This document shows positions 8,368 through 15,900 of a stretch of 34,048 bases of DNA, piece by piece. A program made the position numbers and the translations under genes. This stretch comes from Natronincola sp. (lineage in GTDB: Bacteria; Bacillota; Limnochordia; Darwinibacteriales; Darwinibacteriaceae). Numbering within the stretch: position 1 is the first letter of the stretch; each line of letters starts with the position of its first letter. The notes under the pieces are model-generated. The model had not been told where the DNA came from, did not search any database, and was given only the letters and a program-made list of their open reading frames with translations. The stretch covers positions 1-34,048 of the forward strand of contig DUPA01000263.1 of assembly GCA_012838515.1 (NCBI GenBank). The letters run 5' to 3'.

Positions 8368-9011
8368 TGAATTTTGGTTTTAGATACCATCTCGCCTCTT
8401 TGATGGCGGTATTTTTAAGTCTAATTTTAGGCATTCTAATAGGGGGTGCATTATTTCCTGATAATGCGTTAGTAGAGGAGCAAGATCAACTCATCTCTAA
8501 TCTAGAAGAATATTTTGTGCAGATGCAAGAAGAATTGCAGTTGTTAAATACTCAATTAACGGTGTCTGACTCTGCATGGTCCGAATTGAGGGATAACCTT
8601 TTTAAAAGTCGTCTCATGGGAAAAACAATAATAATGATTGCAGAAAATTCTCAAGACGATTATTTGGTAGAGATGCTGAGTTTAACGGGGGCAGAAATGA
8701 AGGTGATTACTTCAGAAGTATTACCGCTGGTAGTACCTGATGAGGAAGTTTTCTTTTTGACGCGTTTATCAAATGAAGAACTCACAACCAATCTTTTGGA
8801 TGAAATAAATAGGATTGTGGAAAATGGCGGTAACATGGTTTTTGTCTGGGATACAACGATCAAACCATCACTACAGGGTCTTCCCCTAAGTCTGCAAATT
8901 GATGGTGTGGATACTAAAATTGGGCAAATTGCTCTTGTTCTCGGCCTGTTAACTAAGGGCAAGGGGCACTACGGGATGCACAAAGAATCAAAAGGATTGT
9001 TCCCATTATGA
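8367..9011 (+). CDS. steB: SteB/MctB-like membrane protein (copper transporter family DUF3186)
   Basis: The N-terminus MNFGFRYHLASLMAVFLSLI is the hallmark of the MctB/SteB family (R-Y-H-L-x-S-L-x-A-V-F), giving one transmembrane helix at about residues 7-28. A predicted coiled coil follows (about 32-70, rich in E, Q and L). The remaining extracytoplasmic domain alternates short strands and helices. At 214 residues it is shorter than many members (about 300), but no frameshift is seen. The copper-transport label of the family comes from mycobacterial MctB and need not apply. Coupling to steA (TGATG overlap) supports a SteA-SteB pair that links the envelope to division. Confidence 0.85.
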   Translation: MNFGFRYHLASLMAVFLSLILGILIGGALFPDNALVEEQDQLISNLEEYFVQMQEELQLLNTQLTVSDSAWSELRDNLFKSRLMGKTIIMIAENSQDDYLVEMLSLTGAEMKVITSEVLPLVVPDEEVFFLTRLSNEELTTNLLDEINRIVENGGNMVFVWDTTIKPSLQGLPLSLQIDGVDTKIGQIALVLGLLTKGKGHYGMHKESKGLFPL

Positions 9012-9697
9012 AAGTGGTTGCTCTAATTCCTGCTTACAATGAAGAAGAAACCATCGCATCAACGTTAGTAGCACTACAAAAGATCGCCCTTTTAAATCAA
9101 ATAGTCGTAATTAACGATGGCTCCACAGATGAAACTGCAGAGGTTGTAAAAAGACACAAAGGTGTAACTTTACTCAATTTAAATAAAAATAGTGGTAAAG
9201 GGGCGGCACTAAATTATGGACTACAAAATTTTCAAGCAGATATTTTTGTTCTTCTAGATGCCGATTTGGGCCACACTGCAATTCATGGTGAGCGCCTGAT
9301 TTATCCGGTTTTAAAGGGTAATGCCCATATGACAATTGCTAAATTCCAAAAAAAGCAAAGTTCCTCCCAGGAAAAAATGGGATTCGGTCTAGTAAGAAGG
9401 TTAGCAACCTTGGGTGTTAAAGTGCTCACAAAAAAGACAATAACAAGCCCCCTTTCGGGGCAAAGGGCCATAAATGCAGAGGTATTACAAAGATTGGGAC
9501 CGTTTTTCGCCGGATTTAGTGTGGAGATAGGGTTAACTGTAGGTGCACTGCACCATGGGTACGATGTACTGGAAATCCCATTACCAATGAAACATCGGGC
9601 TTATGGTCGCGGAATTAAGGGAATCAAACACCGTGGGAATCAATTAATTCATGTATTCAGGGGCTTGCACCATTGTTGGCAGAAAGGGTGGAGATAA
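9008..9697 (+). CDS. Family 2 glycosyltransferase
   Basis: A 229-residue soluble GT-A fold enzyme of the dolichol-phosphate-mannose synthase-like GT2 type. It shows the nucleotide-sugar site ALIPAYNEEETI at the N-terminus, VINDGSTDETAEV, NSGKGAALNYGL, the metal-binding DAD in LLDADLG (about residue 85), and SGQRAINAEVL further on. The sugar donor and acceptor are unknown; the following WecA-like gene suggests a polyprenyl-phosphate-linked acceptor. The start overlaps the steB stop by ATGA, indicating translational coupling within the steA operon. Confidence 0.92.
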   Translation: MKVVALIPAYNEEETIASTLVALQKIALLNQIVVINDGSTDETAEVVKRHKGVTLLNLNKNSGKGAALNYGLQNFQADIFVLLDADLGHTAIHGERLIYPVLKGNAHMTIAKFQKKQSSSQEKMGFGLVRRLATLGVKVLTKKTITSPLSGQRAINAEVLQRLGPFFAGFSVEIGLTVGALHHGYDVLEIPLPMKHRAYGRGIKGIKHRGNQLIHVFRGLHHCWQKGWR

Positions 9698-9698
9698 G

Positions 9699-10466
9699 GT
9701 GATTGTATGGCTAGTATTAGTTGCTGCAGGATATCTAACGTCCCTTGCTTTGAAGCCCGTTTTTAAGGATCAGGTAAGTGAAAATTACAAAGGTGAACAT
9801 ATTCCTACCGGGCTTGGATTGGCATTTGTACTACCCACGGTATTGGTTTTAGTTCTTAATTTTACTAAAGTACCTTCTGCTCCGCTATATGCAGTTGTAA
9901 TCCTGTTCTTTTCTATTTTAGGTATACTTGATGACAATCTAGGAAGCGACACACGAAGAGGTTTTAGGGGCCATTTTGGGCAAAGAGATCCTTCAACCGG
10001 GATACTCAAGGCCGTGGGCGGGTTTCTTATCTCTTTGGCAATAGCTATCAGTCTAGGTGGAAACCCATTTCTAGTCGTACTTCATACCGTACTCATTGCC
10101 TTGAATGCTAACTTCATCAATCTACTTGACCGTGCTCCGGGGAGAGCAGGAAAGGTGTTTGCGATTCTTAGTATGGTTCTTGTTCTTTTTAATAGCATAA
10201 ACATATCTCCTTTGTTGTGGCTTTTAGCCTCGACCATCGGTTATCTAGTTAATGATCTCAAGGCAACAATGATGATGGGTGATACAGGTTCCAATCCCTT
10301 AGGTGCTGCACTGGGGTTAGGCATGGTTCTTATTTTCCCTTTAATCGTCAAAGTTTTAATTGTCCTACTTTTGATTGTTTTAAATTTTCTTTCGGAAAAA
10401 ATATCATTCTCAAAAGTTATTGAATCCAATCGTTTCTTGAAGTTTATGGATCAGCTCGGGCGTTGA
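9699..10466 (+). CDS. WecA/MraY-like polyprenyl-phosphate glycosylphosphotransferase family membrane protein
   Basis: A 255-residue integral membrane protein with about nine hydrophobic helices. Family marks of the GT4 polyprenyl-phosphate sugar-1-phosphate transferases are present: the acidic pair in GILDDNLGS, NANFINLLD, and a late MMGDTGSNPLGAALGL. The loop that normally reads N-x-x-D-G-x-DGL is changed to NLLDRAPGRAGK, so substrate handling may differ or activity may be lost. The protein is shorter than MraY or WecA (over 320). Start GTG 9699 lies one base after the glycosyltransferase stop with GGAG upstream; an in-frame ATG at 9651 would overlap the previous gene by 47 bases and is unlikely. 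Confidence 0.75.
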   Translation: MIVWLVLVAAGYLTSLALKPVFKDQVSENYKGEHIPTGLGLAFVLPTVLVLVLNFTKVPSAPLYAVVILFFSILGILDDNLGSDTRRGFRGHFGQRDPSTGILKAVGGFLISLAIAISLGGNPFLVVLHTVLIALNANFINLLDRAPGRAGKVFAILSMVLVLFNSINISPLLWLLASTIGYLVNDLKATMMMGDTGSNPLGAALGLGMVLIFPLIVKVLIVLLLIVLNFLSEKISFSKVIESNRFLKFMDQLGR

Positions 10467-10526
10467 AGGATTAAGACCTTCTGTGTGGAAGAAGAAAGCA
10501 TAATTTCATGTGTCAGGAGAGAATTT

Positions 10527-11147
10527 ATGCGTAATATTTTTATTATTTTAGGCACTTTTTTATTGTTCTTTTCCATATCCAAAGCAAATTCACTTACAAC
10601 ATATAAAGTGAAGCCCGGTGATACTCTCTCGGAAATATCTGTTAGGCAAGGTGTGTCGTGGCAGGAGCTCATGGAGATAAATAAAATAGACGATCCTGAT
10701 AAACTGATGGCAGGAACCAAACTTCTCATACCCCCTAAAGTAAACAATAGGATTATTAGGGACGACGGAAGTGTTTATGAAATATCCGAAAAGGAAAAGG
10801 ATATCCTTATAAGATTGGTATATGCCGAGGCACGCGGTGAAGGTCTAGAGGGTCAAATAGCGGTCGCCGCGGTTATCTTAAATAGGGTGCGAAGCGACAA
10901 GTTTCCAAACACTGTTTGGGATGTGATTCATCAACAAGGTCAGTTCACTCCAATCCAGCGAGGCACGTTGCCCAGTTCATCAAAGAATACCGGGACTTGT
11001 ACCAATGCTGTTGATAAAGCGCTGAATGGGGAGGATCCAACTGGTGGAGCTTTATTTTTCTATAACCCCGAGACTTCCCAAGCCAAAGATTATTGGAAAA
11101 CTAAACCCGTACTAAAACGTATTGGTAATCATAACTTTACCCTCTAG
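10527..11147 (+). CDS. LysM-containing SleB-like cell wall hydrolase
   Basis: The 206-residue product has an N-terminal signal/anchor helix (residues 4-20), a LysM peptidoglycan-binding domain (about 24-70, TYKVKPGDTLSEIS through MAGTKLLIPP) and a C-terminal SleB-type Hydrolase_2 domain (about 88-206). The likely catalytic glutamate is Glu101 in YAEARGEGLEGQIAVAAVILNR cut at its first part, YAEARGE. SleB and CwlJ enzymes degrade spore cortex during germination, but related proteins also act in vegetative walls. Start ATG 10527 has CAGGAGAG seven bases upstream. It leads a probable operon with two deacetylases, consistent with a spore-wall role. Confidence 0.88.
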   Translation: MRNIFIILGTFLLFFSISKANSLTTYKVKPGDTLSEISVRQGVSWQELMEINKIDDPDKLMAGTKLLIPPKVNNRIIRDDGSVYEISEKEKDILIRLVYAEARGEGLEGQIAVAAVILNRVRSDKFPNTVWDVIHQQGQFTPIQRGTLPSSSKNTGTCTNAVDKALNGEDPTGGALFFYNPETSQAKDYWKTKPVLKRIGNHNFTL

Positions 11148-11177
11148 ATGAATATAGAATACATGAGGGGTGATCTC

Positions 11178-11945
11178 ATGCGTGTATTCGTCCTAAAGGT
11201 AAAGTGGAAGTATTTATTAATCGTTTTATGTTTAGGTTTTTTGGTCTTGATTCCACAGATTAAAGAGCCAATAATGTCCGTTACTTCTTCCGGTAGATTA
11301 ATACCCATCTATGATGTGAAAACAGAAGAAAAGAAGGTAGCCATTTCATTTGATGCCACCTGGGGAACTGAATTAACCGACGATATTTTAGATACTTTGC
11401 GTACTCATAATATAAAAACAACCTTTTTCTTGGCAGGTTATTGGGTAGATAAACATCCGGACTACGTGGTTAAAATTGCAGATTATGGTCATGAAATAGG
11501 TAATCATAGTTATTCTCATCCTCATATGAATAGCCTTAACGAACAAGGAATAGCCTACGAGTTGGAGAAGAACGGAAGTCTAATTGAAGACTTGACCGGT
11601 CAACGACCCTTTCTCTTTCGACCTCCCTTTGGAGAGTACTCGAATCGAGTAATAACGGTTGCTACTTCTTTAGGTTATTACACTATTCAGTGGTCAGTTG
11701 ATTCTCTCGATTGGAAGAATCTAAGTAGTAGTCAAATTTACGATCGGGTTATGGGAAGTATTAAACCCGGTTCAATTGTTCTTTTCCATAACGCAGCTCC
11801 AGGAACCCCTGGGGCTATTCGTCGTATAATTCCTGATTTAAAAGAAAAAGGCTACGAGATAGTTCCCGTTTCGGAAATATTGCATAAAGGGGAATATTAC
11901 GTGGATCACGCGGGGACGATGCATCCGAAGAAAGGTGGTAATTAA
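11178..11945 (+). CDS. PdaB-like polysaccharide deacetylase
   Basis: A membrane-anchored NodB-fold (CE4) enzyme of 255 residues, with a hydrophobic helix at about 11-27. The catalytic signature is complete: Asp59 in AISFDATWG, the metal histidines His110 and His114 in GHEIGNHSYSHPHM, the RPPFGEYS motif, and LFHNA near the C-terminus. PdaB-type enzymes are sporulation proteins needed to keep spores dormant in B. subtilis. ATG 11178 is chosen because GAGGGG is seven bases upstream and the product starts right before the basic-hydrophobic anchor; ATG 11148 lacks a good site. The next gene begins directly after the stop. Confidence 0.88.
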   Translation: MRVFVLKVKWKYLLIVLCLGFLVLIPQIKEPIMSVTSSGRLIPIYDVKTEEKKVAISFDATWGTELTDDILDTLRTHNIKTTFFLAGYWVDKHPDYVVKIADYGHEIGNHSYSHPHMNSLNEQGIAYELEKNGSLIEDLTGQRPFLFRPPFGEYSNRVITVATSLGYYTIQWSVDSLDWKNLSSSQIYDRVMGSIKPGSIVLFHNAAPGTPGAIRRIIPDLKEKGYEIVPVSEILHKGEYYVDHAGTMHPKKGGN

Positions 11946-12914
11946 GTGATAATTACTAGAAAAAACCTGATTTTTGGAGCCTTAATAATGGTTGTTTTGT
12001 TAAGCATTTTCTTAACACCCAAGCTTTATACGTCCGTTCAAAGAAAGCTATATGGTGTAAAGAAAGGAGTTTCTCTTGAAGATGAGCCAATGCAAGGTTT
12101 ACTGCGTGACGAGTTATACGACGTCATCAGTGATTTGGCAACTAATTATAATGTCGAAGCTCAAAACGCAAAATGTAATTGGAATACCGGAGATATTGAA
12201 GTTGAGGTAATAGGGCAAGTGATAGATGTGGAGGAAACCATTGAGCTATTAATAAATGCTGAAGCAGGTAGTTCGTTAAAGCCAATTTTAGTGCCGGTTC
12301 TACCCTCTATTACCAGCGCACATTTCCAACCCTTCTACCGCGGACCAACAAGTGAGCCCAAGGTGGCTTTGATGATTAATGTGGATTGGGGAAATGAGTT
12401 TATCCCACAAATGCTAGAGGTACTGAAGCAGTATAATGCAAGTGTTACATGGTTTCCCACCGGTCGGTGGGCTGGTCTTTTTCCGGATTTGGTTAAAGAA
12501 ATAGACGTGGCAGGTCATGAATTGGGAAACCATGGCGGTTGGCATGGTATGCCAAGCAAAATGAGCCGTAGCGAAGTCACTAGGCTCATTGTAGAGGGGG
12601 AAAACTTAATACTGGAAGCTTGTGGACAAAAACCTCAGATTTTTGCTCCGCCGGCAGGTGATTTTAATAAACAGACAGTATTGGTTGCAGCTGAACTAGG
12701 TTACAAAACTGTTTTGTGGACCATTGATACGGTTGATTGGCAGAAACCGGCGCCCACGGTGATTATAGATAGAGTTATTGGAAAAATTAATAACGGAGCT
12801 TTAGTTTTGATGCATCCTACAAAACCCACATTAGAAGCCCTACCCGTTATTCTAGAACATTTGCAAAATCTAGGTTTTATTTGTGTGACCGTTAGTGAAC
12901 TATTATCTGACTAA
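11946..12914 (+). CDS. ylxY: YlxY-like NodB-domain protein, catalytic motifs degenerate
   Basis: A 322-residue protein with an N-terminal membrane helix (8-24), a small alpha/beta domain (about 50-120) and a C-terminal NodB fold (about 137-320). Metal histidines are kept (His196, His200 in GNHGGWH), but the catalytic aspartate position is Asn145 (MINVDWG compared with SFDATWG in its neighbour) and the usual RPP motif reads APPAGDF. It may be a weak or inactive deacetylase that binds glycan. Position before the M16 peptidase and the YmxH homologue matches B. subtilis ylxY. GTG 11946 directly follows the previous stop with AAGGTGG upstream. Its stop shares bases with the convergent gene. Confidence 0.82.
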   Translation: MIITRKNLIFGALIMVVLLSIFLTPKLYTSVQRKLYGVKKGVSLEDEPMQGLLRDELYDVISDLATNYNVEAQNAKCNWNTGDIEVEVIGQVIDVEETIELLINAEAGSSLKPILVPVLPSITSAHFQPFYRGPTSEPKVALMINVDWGNEFIPQMLEVLKQYNASVTWFPTGRWAGLFPDLVKEIDVAGHELGNHGGWHGMPSKMSRSEVTRLIVEGENLILEACGQKPQIFAPPAGDFNKQTVLVAAELGYKTVLWTIDTVDWQKPAPTVIIDRVIGKINNGALVLMHPTKPTLEALPVILEHLQNLGFICVTVSELLSD

Positions 12915-14128
12915 AAGTTTTTCGCTAAAGTTCTCCAAATTTCAGGATCTTCGTAACCTAATTCAGATAGTGCTACTCCCGCTAAATCGTATTTATTTAT
13001 TAAATCAAATTTGTAATTTAAACTGTAACGATTCTCAAACCACACTTCATTACCGGAACCATAATGAAAGTATGGGCTTTTTGCATTGGCATCCCATTTT
13101 ATACTAGCACCTTGTTCAGCAGCTAGCTCCAGAATTTCTTTGTGGGAGAGCTTTGATGGATTACCGGTTTTGGACCAGTCAAAGCCAACATTGGGCAAGG
13201 CTAATATGGTTTTGTTGACAGGGAGTGTTTTCACAACCTCTTCTAACATTTCTTCTAGTAGTAGGGCCGAAGTTAGTGGACCTGGGTTTGTGTATTGGTT
13301 TGGGTTTCTTAATACAACGTAATCCACCTCCGTGCTAAAAGCTGCATAATCTACGTCCTCTCCCCAAGGAAGTGATACTAGAATTTGCATGTTATTAACG
13401 CTTAATTGTGACGCCAAAGCACTCACGTAGTGGAGTAACTTCGTCAGGTTTTCTTCTTTGGTACTGGGTATTTCAAGCATGACACCCTTGAGACCCCAGT
13501 TTTCTAAAGTTGCTAATATATTTGATATAGTGGTTTCTTGTAGATATTTATTATCAATAAATCTAGATGAATCCTCGGGGAAAGAGATCATGGCTATAGT
13601 TTCGATTTCTTGGTTACCTGCAAAATAAAGACTTTGGCCCATTTTCTGAGGATCGAAAAGCTCGTCAATCTGACCATAGCTATTTAGTCTCCAGCCGAAG
13701 GGTGTGATTGCGGTAAGATGTTCCGCTTGTCCCAATAAAACTTGGTATCCATTGTCGTTAACAGGATAGTAGCCGAGTACAATTTTTTTGTTGGTCTTTC
13801 GATTTGTCGGCAAGATGGACACGGCATATTGGGGTATCCAACCCTCAGAACCAGTTTTTAGCCTGATCTTGTACCAATTTTCTTTCTGATCAAGAATGAT
13901 AATTTGTTCTCTTTCCCTCACACTATCAATTGCTTCAGCCTCGTTTTGCGGTGCCTGTCTAAGTGTGACCTGTTTAGCCAATACTTGACCCGTTTGACCT
14001 AGTATAGAGTAGGATTGTTGAATTGACGGAACATTCATGGGGGTGCTGGGCTGTCCGGTACCCCCTCCAAATAGATTAGTAAGATACATAATAAATGATA
14101 AGATTGCAATACCGATACCTTTACCCAC
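12911..14128 (-). CDS. SH3-domain plus GH18-like secreted protein, probably non-catalytic
   Basis: The only minus-strand gene. The 405-residue product has an N-terminal hydrophobic anchor (5-20), a bacterial SH3 domain (about 47-107, with LRQAPQNEAEAI and GWIPQYAVS) and a glycosyl hydrolase 18-like barrel (about 115-405, starting KIVLGYYPVNDNG) of the YaaH/SleL type. The GH18 catalytic signature DG-x-x-x-D-x-E is replaced by KGVMLEIPS at 214-222, so the acid Glu is missing (Pro). It may bind peptidoglycan or spore coat rather than cut it. Start is GTG 14128 with AAAGGGGG upstream. CATAGATT on this strand (14161-14154) resembles a sigma-E -10 but no matching -35 was found. Confidence 0.82.
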   Translation of the reverse strand: MGKGIGIAILSFIMYLTNLFGGGTGQPSTPMNVPSIQQSYSILGQTGQVLAKQVTLRQAPQNEAEAIDSVREREQIIILDQKENWYKIRLKTGSEGWIPQYAVSILPTNRKTNKKIVLGYYPVNDNGYQVLLGQAEHLTAITPFGWRLNSYGQIDELFDPQKMGQSLYFAGNQEIETIAMISFPEDSSRFIDNKYLQETTISNILATLENWGLKGVMLEIPSTKEENLTKLLHYVSALASQLSVNNMQILVSLPWGEDVDYAAFSTEVDYVVLRNPNQYTNPGPLTSALLLEEMLEEVVKTLPVNKTILALPNVGFDWSKTGNPSKLSHKEILELAAEQGASIKWDANAKSPYFHYGSGNEVWFENRYSLNYKFDLINKYDLAGVALSELGYEDPEIWRTLAKNF

Positions 14129-14239
14129 GGAATTCCCCCTTTCTGCTCAAGTGAATCTATGGTATCATATTCATAATGTAAAATCATTGGAAAGAAGAGT
14201 GCACAATGGATGGTTTTTCAAATTGCACCGGAGGAAACT

Positions 14240-15493
14240 ATGTATCAAAGAACTGTTCTATCTAATGGAATTAGAATCGTCACAGAGTATATTCCTCACC
14301 TGCATTCGGTCACCTTGGGAGCATGGTTTGAAGTGGGTAGTAGGCACGAGTTGCCTGAAGAATGGGGTGTTTCGCATTTTATTGAACATTTGATGTTTAA
14401 GGGCAATAAAAAATATTCTGCCCGTGAGATTGCTGAGATCATGGATAATCACGGTGGATACCTTAATGCCTTCACAGGAAAAGAAGAAACTTGTTATTAT
14501 TTTAAAGCACTTGATGAGGATTTCACCATGGCAGCAGATGTTTTAGGGGAAATGCTCTTACATTCTTTGTTTTCCTACGATGATTTGATAAAAGAAAAGA
14601 ATGTGGTTTTAGAAGAGATCGGAATGTACGAAGACTCTCCTGAAGACTTGGCCCACGACTTATTCGAAGAGGCTTTTTGGGCAGATCACGCTTTAGGCAG
14701 GCGCATTTTAGGTTCGCCCGGAAGCGTAGGGAAATTTACTAAGGAACAAATTTGTTTATATCTAGAAAAGCACTATACAACGGATCGCCTCGTAATTGCC
14801 AGTGCAGGAAATATTCCCCATGAAAGGGTCGTCAAGGAATTTGCCGAAAGGTTTTCTGATTTACCTCGCGGTCAAAAACACCCATTAGAATCACCTATTA
14901 AGAACGGAAGGCGGGGACTTTTCCATAATAAGAATCTGGAGCAGGTTCATCTTTGTTTAGGAAATTCAACGTTCGCCCGTAATGATAAGCGCCGTCATAT
15001 GCTAAATCTTTTGGATACAATTATTGGTGGTGGGGTTAGTTCATTACTCTTTCAAGAGCTCAGGGAAGAAAGGGGATTGGTATACAACACATATTCCTTT
15101 AATTCTTCTTACGAAGACGTCGGCTTATGTGGGATTTATGCGGGATTTAGTCCTCACAATTGGTCAAAAGTGTGGGATGTCATATGTTCTCTCTTCAGTG
15201 ATCTATCGAAATATATCCACGAAGAGATGCTTCAAAGGGCCAAGGGTCAACTGCGCGGTAGTTTGATGTTATCTCTGGAAAGCACTAATAATCGCATGAC
15301 CAGATTGGCAAGGGGCGAACTTGACGAGGGAAGAATAATAACTCCCGAAGAACTTTTGATTGAAGTGGAACAGGTAAAGTACATTGACTTAATGGCACTG
15401 GCCGTAGAAATCTATAATCCAAAAGATTGGACTTGGGTAAGTCTTGGGCAACAAAACTATGGGGGGGATCCACTATGTCCAAAGATATGTTAA
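14240..15493 (+). CDS. mlpA: M16 zinc peptidase (MlpA/YmxG family)
   Basis: A 417-residue processing-peptidase-like metalloprotease. The inverted zinc motif HFIEH is at 46-50, with the downstream zinc ligand Glu126 in NVVLEEIGMYEDSPEDLAHD (the leading part, NVVLEEIGMYEDS). The C-terminal half carries the inactive sister domain with IIGGGVSSLLFQELREERG, where the R/Y substrate loop sits. ATG 14240 has GGAGG five bases upstream and gives MYQRTVLSNGIRIV like relatives; an ATG at 14210 is less likely. Position between ylxY and ymxH homologues matches B. subtilis mlpA. Its last 19 bases overlap the next gene. Confidence 0.93.
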   Translation: MYQRTVLSNGIRIVTEYIPHLHSVTLGAWFEVGSRHELPEEWGVSHFIEHLMFKGNKKYSAREIAEIMDNHGGYLNAFTGKEETCYYFKALDEDFTMAADVLGEMLLHSLFSYDDLIKEKNVVLEEIGMYEDSPEDLAHDLFEEAFWADHALGRRILGSPGSVGKFTKEQICLYLEKHYTTDRLVIASAGNIPHERVVKEFAERFSDLPRGQKHPLESPIKNGRRGLFHNKNLEQVHLCLGNSTFARNDKRRHMLNLLDTIIGGGVSSLLFQELREERGLVYNTYSFNSSYEDVGLCGIYAGFSPHNWSKVWDVICSLFSDLSKYIHEEMLQRAKGQLRGSLMLSLESTNNRMTRLARGELDEGRIITPEELLIEVEQVKYIDLMALAVEIYNPKDWTWVSLGQQNYGGDPLCPKIC

Positions 15494-15840
15494 AAGAAAT
15501 CTTTCGGTTGCAGGCTAGCTTTGATGAATCTGTAGTAAAAAACAGAGGATTGAACTTTTCAAAGGAAGTCTGGATTCAAAAAGAAATTCTAGCAATTATT
15601 TCCGAACTAAGTGAAATTTTAGATGAGGTTAATTTTAAGTGGTGGAAAGATCCGAAAGAGATTAACCAAGCCAGCCTTACTGAAGAAATCGTAGATGTAT
15701 TACACTTCTTTGTTAGTATGTGTCTAAAAGCGGGTATTGGTCCGGATGAGCTTTTTGCGGCCTATATTGAAAAAAACAAAGAGAATTTCGAACGCCAAGA
15801 AGGTCATAGTAAAAAAGAAGGATATGCTTGGAAAAAATAG
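15475..15840 (+). CDS. dUTPase_2/MazG-like all-alpha NTP pyrophosphatase
   Basis: A 121-residue all-helical protein of the dimeric dUTPase/MazG superfamily. Conserved features are an N-terminal FRLQASFDESVVKNRGL, the E-x-x-E motif in IISELSEILDEVNFKWWKD, and the second acidic motif SLTEEIVDVLHFFVSMC, which together bind Mg2+ and hydrolyse nucleoside triphosphates. The FKWWK and EE-x-VD-x-LHF pattern points to the dUTP diphosphatase branch, which limits uracil incorporation into DNA; substrate is inferred. It starts inside the end of the M16 gene, with a run of seven G before the ATG, so it is probably translated with it. Confidence 0.8.
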   Translation: MSKDMLKEIFRLQASFDESVVKNRGLNFSKEVWIQKEILAIISELSEILDEVNFKWWKDPKEINQASLTEEIVDVLHFFVSMCLKAGIGPDELFAAYIEKNKENFERQEGHSKKEGYAWKK

Positions 15841-15856
15841 TGTATCGTGATATAAT
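15828..15856 (+). promoter_or_regulatory. Sigma-A-type promoter before the beta-barrel-like gene
   Basis: TTGGAA (15828-15833, four of six) and a perfect TATAAT (15851-15856) are 17 bases apart. The -35 lies within the last codons of the dUTPase-like gene, giving the next gene its own promoter. Confidence 0.6.
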
Positions 15857-15900
15857 CAAACTACTCCGTGCCCAGGGAGATGTTCAAAGGGGAATGATCT

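Noticed and set aside
8210-8434. Minus-strand ORF of 74 codons over the steA-steB junction
   Set aside because: Shadow of two recognised genes with an overlapping TGATG junction; no homology or ribosome site.
10463-10481. GAAGG...CCTTC small hairpin after the WecA-like gene
   Set aside because: Only five pairs and no T-run follows, so it is not credible as a terminator.
14129-14239. Divergent promoter region between the GH18-like gene and mlpA
   Set aside because: TAAAAT (14179-14184) and CATAAT (14172-14177) look like -10 boxes but no -35 at the correct distance was found, so no promoter is called on either strand.
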